Source of the DNA: JAJPHC01 sp035255945
GTDB lineage: Bacteria > Acidobacteriota > Thermoanaerobaculia > Gp7-AA8
Assembly: GCA_035255945.1 (NCBI GenBank)
Contig: DATEZA010000028.1
Coordinates: 1 to 11,492 of the forward strand
Direction: 5' to 3'
Length of the DNA: 11,492 nt
Every line of letters begins with the position of its first letter. Position 1 is the first letter of the stretch. This document shows positions 6,403-11,492 of this stretch, piece after piece. The notes beneath the pieces were generated by a model that had not been told where the DNA came from, made no database searches, and worked only from the letters and a program-made list of their open reading frames with translations. The translations under genes and the position numbers were made by a program.

Positions 6403-6910
6403 TGATCAGGTCCTGGACGAGTCCGTCCCAATCGCCGCGCTCGCGCAGCAGACGCTCGACGAGCTCGCGAAATGCGCCGCGTCCGCCGTCGCTCTTCAGT
6501 TTCCATGTCGCCGCGTTCAACACCTCGGGGGCCGCATCCGCAGGCGCCGCGGAGATTGCGACGCGCATCATCGGCGCGAGGTCGGGGAGGTCATCGCCGA
6601 TATAAGCGACATGCTCGAGCTCGAGCCCCAGCTTCTGTGCGAGGCGCGTCGTTTCATCGAGCTTGCTCACCGCGCTCTGGCGCAGCTCCTTGATGCCGAG
6701 CTCGCGCGCGCGGCGTTCGAGCGCGGCCGAATGACGCGATGTGATCAGCGCGACGACGATGCCCACCTTCTGCGCGAGCTTCACCGCGAGCCCGTCGCGC
6801 ACGTTGAATTCCTTGATCTCGCGATCGTCCCCGACGTAGATGATGCGGCAGTCGGTCCAGACGCCGTCGACGTCGGAGACGATGAGCCGGATGTCGGATG
6901 CTTTGGCCAT
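6374..6910 (-). CDS. kdsC: 3-deoxy-D-manno-octulosonate 8-phosphate phosphatase (KdsC-type HAD phosphatase)
   Basis: From ATG 6910 the product is 178 residues, the usual KdsC size. KdsC hydrolyses Kdo-8-phosphate to Kdo in the cytoplasm, a step in LPS inner-core synthesis. HAD motifs are visible: motif I VSDVDGVWTD (D13 nucleophile, D15 acid/base), the NVRDGLAVK segment (36-44), motif II ITSRHS (56-61; the family usually has ITGR), motif III lysine (K83) and motif IV GDDLPDL (105-111). The C-terminal GGRGAFRE (142-149) is typical of KdsC. The in-frame ATG at 6934 is possible, but 6910 gives the normal N-terminus. A longer open frame reaching 7309 runs antisense through the DinB gene and is not used. 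A TACGAT box lies 11 nt upstream. The gene overlaps the acyltransferase downstream and is divergent from the DinB gene with a 27-bp gap. Confidence 0.9.
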   Translation of the reverse strand: MAKASDIRLIVSDVDGVWTDCRIIYVGDDREIKEFNVRDGLAVKLAQKVGIVVALITSRHSAALERRARELGIKELRQSAVSKLDETTRLAQKLGLELEHVAYIGDDLPDLAPMMRVAISAAPADAAPEVLNAATWKLKSDGGRGAFRELVERLLRERGDWDGLVQDLISGKPEAQSI

Positions 6911-6931
6911 GTTCGCGGCGCATCGTATCCT
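6903..6931 (+). promoter_or_regulatory. Candidate promoter for the DinB-fold gene (TTGGCC - 17 nt - TATCCT)
   Basis: TTGGCC (6903-6908) matches the -35 consensus TTGACA at four of six positions, and TATCCT (6926-6931) lies exactly 17 nt further. The ATG at 6938 follows after six bases, so the transcript would be leaderless or nearly so. The -35 box lies over the kdsC start codon. On the other strand TACGAT (6922-6927) overlaps TATCCT and could be the kdsC -10. Confidence 0.45.
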
Positions 6932-6937
6932 CATCGC

Positions 6938-7327
6938 ATGACTCTCGGCGACCAGCTCCGCGCTTCCGTCGATCGCGCCACGCCGCTGCTGCTGGCGATG
7001 TCGGATGACATTGCATCCGCACCGCGCGCACCCGAGAAGTGGTCGCGCAAACAGATCCTCGGGCACCTCATCGATTCGGCGGCTAACAACCATCAACGCT
7101 TCGTGCGCGTCGAGCCGGACGGCTTTCGATACGAGCAGAATGACTGGGTCGAGACGCAGCAGTACGCGCGCGCGTCGTGGCCGTCGCTGATCGCGCTGTG
7201 GAGGGAGTACAACCTGCACCTCGCGCATGTGATCGACGCGATGAGTGATGACACGCAGGCGAAGCTCGACACGCTGATCGTCGATTACATCGCGCACCTC
7301 GAGCACCACCTCGGTCAGATTGGGTGA
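6938..7327 (+). CDS. DinB-fold (DinB/YfiT-like) putative metalloprotein
   Basis: The 129-residue product resembles small DinB-superfamily four-helix-bundle proteins. The usual metal-binding histidines are in place: H43 in KQILGHLIDSAANNHQRF (38-55) and the C-terminal pair within DYIAHLEHHLGQI (116-128, H120 with H123/H124). Superfamily members include thiol-dependent S-transferases such as bacillithiol or mycothiol transferases, and proteins of unknown role; the substrate cannot be told from sequence. It is cytoplasmic, with no signal or membrane segment. It appears to be a single-gene transcription unit: divergent from kdsC with 27 bp between start codons, and convergent with purH across a palindromic repeat that begins one base after its stop codon. 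No ribosome binding site is visible, in keeping with leaderless initiation. Confidence 0.88.
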   Translation: MTLGDQLRASVDRATPLLLAMSDDIASAPRAPEKWSRKQILGHLIDSAANNHQRFVRVEPDGFRYEQNDWVETQQYARASWPSLIALWREYNLHLAHVIDAMSDDTQAKLDTLIVDYIAHLEHHLGQIG

Positions 7328-7328
7328 C

Positions 7329-7434
7329 GGAGCGCGGGCATCCTGCCCGCAGTCGCCGGGCGTCTCGCCCGGGCGACGAAAAACCGTGCCCGGGCGGGAC
7401 GCCCGCGCACTGCGGGCGAGGACGCCCGCGCTCC
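7329..7434. repeat. GC-rich multi-hairpin intergenic repeat between convergent genes
   Basis: The outer ends GGAGCGCGGGC (7329-7339) and GCCCGCGCTCC (7424-7434) are perfect 11-bp inverted repeats. Inside are four hairpins: GCGGGC/GCCCGC (7334-7350), GTCGCC..GGCGAC with inner GGGCG/CGCCC (7352-7376), GTGC..GCAC with inner GGGCG/CGCCC (7386-7410) and GCGGGCG/CGCCCGC (about 7412-7429). It fills the whole gap between the DinB stop (7327) and the purH stop (7437). There is no T-run, so it is not a classical intrinsic terminator, though it could slow polymerase from both sides. The cloverleaf form with inverted ends suggests a dispersed REP/MITE-type element. Confidence 0.82.
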
Positions 7435-7436
7435 AG

Positions 7437-8894
7437 TCAGTGCCGGAAGTGCCGCTCGCCGGTGAACACCATCGCGATGCCGCGCTCGTTCGCGGCGGCG
7501 ATGACCTCGGGATCGCGCATGGAGCCGCCGGGCTGGATCACCGCGCGGACGCCTGCCTCGGCGAGGATGTCGAGGCCGTCGCGGAAGGGGAAGAACGCAT
7601 CGGACGCGGCGAACGTGCCGGCGGTGGGGAGGATCGATTTCATGATCGCGACTTTCGCAGCATCGACGCGGCTCATCTGTCCTGCACCAATGCCGACCGA
7701 TTGCGACTCATTCGTCAGCACGATCGCATTCGATTTCACGTGCGCGCAGACGATCCACGCGAACTCCAGTCCCGCCAGCTCCTCGGCTGACGGCTGTCTC
7801 TCCGTCACGACTTTCCACGACTCGCGCCCACTCACGCGGTCGGGACTCTGAATCAACAGCCCGCCGGCTGCGCTCCGGATGTCCCACTCGTTCTGCACGC
7901 CGGATGCTGCGATGAGCCGCAGGTTCTTTTTCTTCGCCAGCAACTCGCGCGCTTCCGCGGAGAACGACGGCGCGACGATGACCTCGAGGAACATGTCGCC
8001 GATCGCGCGCGCGCAGTCGCTGTCGAATTCGCGATTCACGCCGATGATGCCGCCGAACGCCGACAGCGGATCGGCTTCGATCGCGGACTTCAATCCATCG
8101 AGCAGCGAGTCGCGGCGCGCGACTCCGCACGGATTCGTGTGCTTGATGATCGCGATCGCCGGTTCGGCGAATGCATTCGCCAGCCGCATCGCCGAATCAA
8201 GATCGAGCAGGTTGTTGTACGAAAGCTCCTTGCCCTGCAGCTGCTCGAGCGGATGGTCGGTGGAGAACGTCGCGCTCTGATGCGGATTCTCGCCGTAGCG
8301 CAGCGGCATGGTCGTGCCGCCGCGCAGGAAGCGCGCGATCACGCGGTCGTAATGCATCGTCAGCTCGAAGACGGCGAGCGCGCATCGGCTGCGAAACTCG
8401 GCGGAGATTTCGCCGCGCTCGAATTCTTCGATGAACGCTGGATACAGCTTCGGATCGCACAACGGCAGCACGTGTTTGTGATTCTTCGCCGCCGCGCGCA
8501 GCATCGACGGTCCGCCGATGTCGATCTGCTCGATTGCCTGGTCGATCGTCACACCTTCGCGCGCGATCGTCTCTTCGAACGGGTAGAGATTCACCACCAC
8601 GAGATCGATGTTCGGAATCCCTTGCCGTTCGCAATCCGCGACGTGCTCGGGCTTCGATCGATCGGCGAGAATCGCGCCGAACACTTTCGGCGTCAGCGTC
8701 TTCACCCGTCCGCCGAGGATCTCGGGCGCACCCGACCAGGAAGCGATCGGCGTCACCGGGATGCCGGCGTCCTGCAGATGCTTCGCGGTGCCGCCGGTGG
8801 AGAGGATCTCGACGTTTTTCGCGGCCAGTGCGCGGGCGAGGTCGAGGATGCCGCTCTTGTCGGAGACGGAGAGGATGGCGCGTTCAATCGGCAT
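7437..8894 (-). CDS. purH: Bifunctional AICAR transformylase / IMP cyclohydrolase
   Basis: PurH performs the last two steps of de novo purine synthesis: formylation of AICAR by 10-formyl-tetrahydrofolate and ring closure to IMP, in the cytoplasm. From ATG 8894 the product is 485 residues, a little shorter than the usual 510-530. The N-terminal IMP cyclohydrolase (MGS-like) domain has SVSDKSG (9-15), STGGTAKHL (32-40) and the catalytic set K65, Y104, D125 and K137 matching the known family positions. The C-terminal transformylase domain has MPLRYGENPHQ (196-206), IIKHTNPCG (249-257, catalytic K251-H252), SAFGGI (278-283) and the typical end TGERHFRH. An oddity is KTLTPKVFGAIL (65-76), where most members read KTLHPKVHGGIL. 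The start overlaps the end of the upstream secreted gene by 11 bp, indicating coupling. An in-frame ATG at 8939 lies inside that gene and is not used. Confidence 0.97.
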   Translation of the reverse strand: MPIERAILSVSDKSGILDLARALAAKNVEILSTGGTAKHLQDAGIPVTPIASWSGAPEILGGRVKTLTPKVFGAILADRSKPEHVADCERQGIPNIDLVVVNLYPFEETIAREGVTIDQAIEQIDIGGPSMLRAAAKNHKHVLPLCDPKLYPAFIEEFERGEISAEFRSRCALAVFELTMHYDRVIARFLRGGTTMPLRYGENPHQSATFSTDHPLEQLQGKELSYNNLLDLDSAMRLANAFAEPAIAIIKHTNPCGVARRDSLLDGLKSAIEADPLSAFGGIIGVNREFDSDCARAIGDMFLEVIVAPSFSAEARELLAKKKNLRLIAASGVQNEWDIRSAAGGLLIQSPDRVSGRESWKVVTERQPSAEELAGLEFAWIVCAHVKSNAIVLTNESQSVGIGAGQMSRVDAAKVAIMKSILPTAGTFAASDAFFPFRDGLDILAEAGVRAVIQPGGSMRDPEVIAAANERGIAMVFTGERHFRH

Positions 8895-9540
8895 GCAGCA
8901 AAAGATTGCCGCGGCGCAGTCCGCTCGCGGATCGAACATCGCCGCCGGCTTCCTTCCAGATGTAGTAGTAGAGATTCACGAGGTCGGTGACGGCGTGCGA
9001 GTAGCAGACGGACGCGATGCCGAACGCGGTCGAGCGATCGTCGAAATCGCTCGAGCTTCCGGCGCGCTGGTACTCGGATTCGACGAGCGGCTGGAATCGC
9101 GACGTGCGATGCAGCGTGCGATCGACGTAACGCGCAACGCTCATGTTCGTGTCGATTCCGTAGAAGACGGTCGGGAACTTTTTCTGACTCCGTTCGAAGT
9201 AGTGCTCGAAATCGCCGCGCGCGGGAGTGTTCGCATCCGCCACGAGATGCGCGAGAACGCCGAGGTGCTCGACCAGCTGCGACATCGGCTTGTTCGTGCG
9301 AACGATGTGGATTGCGGCCTTCGTCTCCGCGTCGATCTGTGTGCGGACATCGGACGTGACGGCGCGTGAGAGGCCGGTCTGATATTCGGGGTTGAACTTT
9401 TCGATGATCAGCTGCAGATCGGGTGGAGCGAGCGCGGCCGCTTTCTTCGCGATGCGCTGATCGGATGGGCGCGTCCAGGCGGTTGCGTGAATCGGGACGA
9501 GGAAGAGGAGGGCGAGCGCGGCGCGTTTCAACACGTTCAT
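8884..9540 (-). CDS. Secreted zinc-dependent phospholipase C / S1-P1 nuclease-fold protein (predicted)
   Basis: The 218-residue precursor has a signal peptide (residues 1-21, MNVLKRAALALLFLVPIHATA) whose likely cleavage leaves Trp22 as first mature residue. An N-terminal Trp that coordinates zinc is a hallmark of the phospholipase C/S1-P1 nuclease fold. Candidate metal ligands follow: H78 (AAIHIV), H92 and H98/D102 in EHLGVLAHLVADANTPA (91-107), H113 (FEHYFE) and H182 (CYSHAV). The HxxxD segment followed by a Pro-containing turn is typical of this fold. Whether it cleaves nucleic acid or phospholipid cannot be decided. It should act in the periplasm or outside. Its stop overlaps the purH start by 11 bp; the link to purine synthesis may be transcriptional only. 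Its start codon overlaps that of the divergent UDG-like gene by 2 bp. Confidence 0.78.
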   Translation of the reverse strand: MNVLKRAALALLFLVPIHATAWTRPSDQRIAKKAAALAPPDLQLIIEKFNPEYQTGLSRAVTSDVRTQIDAETKAAIHIVRTNKPMSQLVEHLGVLAHLVADANTPARGDFEHYFERSQKKFPTVFYGIDTNMSVARYVDRTLHRTSRFQPLVESEYQRAGSSSDFDDRSTAFGIASVCYSHAVTDLVNLYYYIWKEAGGDVRSASGLRRGNLLLHAD

Positions 9541-10153
9541 GGTATCAGACGAGTTCAGCCAGTATCTGGCGACGCTTTACGCGTGCCGCTTGTGTCCGAA
9601 CGTGATCGGTCAGCCGATCACCGGGGCGGTGCCGAATGCGCGCGTGATGCTCGTCGGACAGGCGCCCGGACCGCATGAAATCGACGAGAACAAGCCATTC
9701 GCGTACACCGCGGGACGGCGGCTCTTCAGCTGGTTCACGCCACGCGGCGTCGATGAAGAGACCTTCCGCGAGCGCGTGCACATCTGCGCAGTGATTCGCT
9801 GTTTTCCGGGACGCGATGAGAAGGCGGGCGGCGATCGCGTGCCGTCGCCGGAAGAGATCGAGCGCTGCGGCACGCATCTCGATCGCGAGCTCGCGTTGAT
9901 CAAACCGAAGCTCGTGATTGCCGTCGGGACGCTGGCGTCGGCGGTGATGATCGGCATCGCGCAATTGAAGGATGCGGTCGGGCGCGTGCATCGCACCAAA
10001 CGCGCGGGACGCAGCTTCGATGTCGTCGTGCTGCCGCATCCGTCGGGACGATCGACGTGGCTGAACAAGCCGGAGAACGCGGCGATGCTCGACGAGTCGT
10101 TGCGGCTGATCACGCAGCACGCCGCGTGGCGCTCGACGTTCGGGAGACAATGA
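9539..10153 (+). CDS. Uracil-DNA glycosylase superfamily protein, family-4-like with Fe-S cysteines
   Basis: The 204-residue product resembles the iron-sulfur (family 4-like) UDGs, which remove uracil from deaminated DNA. Four cysteines fit the 4Fe-4S pattern: C16 and C19 (CxxC), C88 and C110, close to the C14/C17/C84/C100 pattern of the Thermus family 4 enzyme as I recall it. Motif A is GQAPGPHEIDENKPF (40-54), and the histidine motif is LPHPSG (165-170, H167). Two active-site positions deviate: Q41 where family 4 has Glu, and A84 where the TNVVKC motif has Asn. It may therefore be a distinct subgroup or have a different substrate. No other start is available: the frame has a stop at 9488-9490 and no ATG, GTG or TTG between it and 9539. 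Four bases separate it from the radical SAM gene, so the two are likely co-translated. Confidence 0.85.
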   Translation: MVSDEFSQYLATLYACRLCPNVIGQPITGAVPNARVMLVGQAPGPHEIDENKPFAYTAGRRLFSWFTPRGVDEETFRERVHICAVIRCFPGRDEKAGGDRVPSPEEIERCGTHLDRELALIKPKLVIAVGTLASAVMIGIAQLKDAVGRVHRTKRAGRSFDVVVLPHPSGRSTWLNKPENAAMLDESLRLITQHAAWRSTFGRQ

Positions 10154-10157
10154 CGCC

Positions 10158-11426
10158 ATGGACATGGGCTGGCGTTACCTGACCGCGGAGGACAAGCGGA
10201 GCATTCTCCGCGGCATCCGTGACGGAAAGGCGTACGGCGGCCCGTATCACGTCGAGATCTATCCCGCCGATCGCTGCAACATCGATTGTTTTTTCTGTTC
10301 GACCGCGGCCATTCGCGGCACGGATGAGCTGCCGCTCGATCGCATGGTCGCGCTGATCGACGAGATGAAAGCGGCCGGCACGCGGGCGATCCGATTCGCC
10401 GGCGGTGGCGAGCCGATGTTCCATCGCAAGTTCAAGGAGATCCTGCGCCGCATCGTCGAAGCGAAGATCCCGATCGAGAACATCACCACGAATGCGGTGC
10501 TGATGGACGAAGAGATGTCGGAGCTGCTGACGCAGTGCTGCGACATGGTCACGGTCAGTCTCAACACGGCGGACGGGGAGTCGTACGCGTCGATGATGCA
10601 GACGCCGGCGCGGAACTTCGAGCGCGTGCTGAAGAACGTGCGCAATCTCGCGCGCATCCGGCGCAATCGCAGACCGGTCATCGACATCCAGTTCCTCGTC
10701 TGGCGCGACAACTACAAGACGATTCCGCGCATGTACGAGCTGGCGCGCGAGCTTGGCGCAGACACGATCCTCTTCAACGGACTCTCGTTTCTGCCGCGCG
10801 AGAAGAACATGTCCGAGGAGCAGATCGCGGAGATGCTCGCGCTGTACGAAGAGGTCGTGCGCGTGGACGAGTTCCGCGTGATCCGCAACATCAGCAGCTT
10901 CGAGCGCGACATCACGCCGGAGATCACCGCGATGATCGAACGGCTTGCGGCGGAGCGGCGATCGCGCGGCTTCGTTCGCCGCGCGATCGATTTCGTGAAG
11001 CGCTCTGATTTCACGCTCGCCGAAAAGTTGCGCCATCGCGCGCGTTTGCGTGAAAACGTGAAGCTCGCCAACGCCGCGAAGCAGATCGACGACGCGTGCG
11101 TGATCGGCTGGTACTCGATGGTCGTGCGGAGCACCGGCGAAGTTGCGCCGTGCTGCATCCTGCAGGCGAAATCGTCGGGCAACATCTTCCGTCAGCCGCT
11201 CGCCGAGATCTGGCGCAGCGAGGCGTACGACGCATTCCGCGGCGAGCTGTCGTCGATCATCCGCGGAGGTGCGCAGTGGTTGCCGGAGGGCAGCGAAAAG
11301 ATCGTCGACGCGAATTGCGGCAAGCGGGGGACGAATCTCTGTCCGATGCGGAGCTTCTACTACCTGCGCGACGAGGAGTTCATTCGGGAAGTGGGCTCGT
11401 TGTTTCAGCAGTTGCGCGACGCGTGA
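10158..11426 (+). CDS. Radical SAM enzyme with C-terminal SPASM-like domain
   Basis: The 422-residue product has the radical SAM cluster motif CNIDCFFC (C40, C44, C47) and the SAM-binding FAGGGEPMFH (80-89), within a partial TIM barrel to about residue 230. A long Arg/Lys-rich helical linker (about 250-305) follows. The C-terminus has a SPASM-type pattern: C314, G(E)VAPCC (C332, C333), GNIFRQPLAEIWRSEAYDAFR (within 341-361) and C387...C395, which would bind one or two auxiliary Fe-S clusters. SPASM enzymes modify peptides (RiPP maturation), protein residues or small substrates. No precursor peptide, partner or transporter is visible, so the substrate is unknown. The start ATG 10158 is 4 nt after the UDG-like stop, with GGAG 11 nt upstream; an in-frame ATG at 10164 is an alternative. 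The gene is complete and the reading frame intact. Confidence 0.92.
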   Translation: MDMGWRYLTAEDKRSILRGIRDGKAYGGPYHVEIYPADRCNIDCFFCSTAAIRGTDELPLDRMVALIDEMKAAGTRAIRFAGGGEPMFHRKFKEILRRIVEAKIPIENITTNAVLMDEEMSELLTQCCDMVTVSLNTADGESYASMMQTPARNFERVLKNVRNLARIRRNRRPVIDIQFLVWRDNYKTIPRMYELARELGADTILFNGLSFLPREKNMSEEQIAEMLALYEEVVRVDEFRVIRNISSFERDITPEITAMIERLAAERRSRGFVRRAIDFVKRSDFTLAEKLRHRARLRENVKLANAAKQIDDACVIGWYSMVVRSTGEVAPCCILQAKSSGNIFRQPLAEIWRSEAYDAFRGELSSIIRGGAQWLPEGSEKIVDANCGKRGTNLCPMRSFYYLRDEEFIREVGSLFQQLRDA

Positions 11427-11466
11427 TGTAGTCCATCTCCGCGAACTGCAGCATGCGCGCGCGGGA

Positions 11467-11492
11467 GGACAAGCTGAGAGCTTGTCCTACAC
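11467..11492. repeat. Further copy of the paired palindromic repeat, cut by the window edge
   Basis: GGACAAGCT and AGCTTGTCC around GAG (11467-11487) form the same hairpin as each arm of the element at 1927-1985, followed by TACAC as there. The outermost base pair is G-C here and C-G in the first element, a compensatory change. The unit lies 40 nt after the radical SAM stop codon. By analogy an inverted partner probably follows just outside the window. The 40 bases between the stop and the repeat contain no gene that I can support. Confidence 0.85.

Noticed and set aside
7329..7434. Intrinsic (rho-independent) bidirectional terminator
   Set aside because: The hairpins are strong but no T-run follows on either strand; called a repeat with only a possible effect on transcription.
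11427..11466. Small gene or RiPP precursor peptide after the radical SAM gene
   Set aside because: Only 40 bases lie between the stop and the repeat; the minus-strand frame from ATG 11445 is short, overlaps the radical SAM gene antisense and has no leader-like features.
1..11492. CRISPR array, transposase, prophage, tRNA/rRNA or a known defence system
   Set aside because: No regularly spaced direct repeats, integrase or transposase motifs, tRNA-like cloverleaf with anticodon arm, or defence-gene signatures were seen on either strand.

Overview
The window is about 11.5 kb of GC-rich, gene-dense bacterial chromosome. The gene content points to a Gram-negative (diderm) organism: a KdsC-type Kdo-8-phosphate phosphatase, an LpxL/HtrB-type lipid A acyltransferase, a small predicted outer-membrane beta-barrel and several signal peptides. 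The dispersed GC-rich palindromic repeats and the overall gene style resemble Acidobacteriota or a neighbouring phylum. That placement is an impression from the sequence and was not tested by a search.

Layout. (a) 1-1814, minus strand: a secreted M19 dipeptidase followed by a secreted protein that runs off the left edge. (b) 1836-1985: two palindromic repeat elements. (c) 2038-3197, minus strand: a two-CBS-domain protein and a small beta-barrel, separated by a third repeat. (d) 3239-5585, plus strand: comF, a broken FAD-dependent oxidoreductase and a GDSL/SGNH hydrolase. (e) 5419-6910, minus strand: kdsC followed by an LpxL-like acyltransferase; the acyltransferase 3' end overlaps the GDSL gene tail to tail. 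(f) 6938-7327, plus strand: a DinB-fold protein, then a fourth repeat filling the gap to purH. (g) 7437-9540, minus strand: a secreted zinc-nuclease/phospholipase-C-like protein overlapping purH. (h) 9539-11426, plus strand: a UDG-superfamily protein closely followed by a radical SAM/SPASM enzyme, then another copy of the first repeat family at the right edge.

How the genes relate. The clearest functional pair is kdsC plus the acyltransferase, both acting in Kdo-lipid A synthesis and overlapping by 29 bp. The other neighbours (purH, comF, UDG, CBS, DinB) look like ordinary chromosomal genes in short operons. Three divergent gene pairs have almost no space between their start codons (41 bp, 27 bp, and start codons that overlap).

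I see no complete new multi-gene system. The observations most worth following are: a paired palindromic repeat family with a compensatory base-pair change between copies; a recurrent TANNNT motif 6-7 nt before the start codons of four genes that begin transcription units, suggesting leaderless transcription; an oxidoreductase apparently broken by a microhomology deletion; and a UDG-like protein with altered active-site positions coupled to an uncharacterised radical SAM/SPASM enzyme. No rRNA, tRNA, CRISPR array, transposase or phage gene was seen, and no gene-free stretch exceeds 300 bases.
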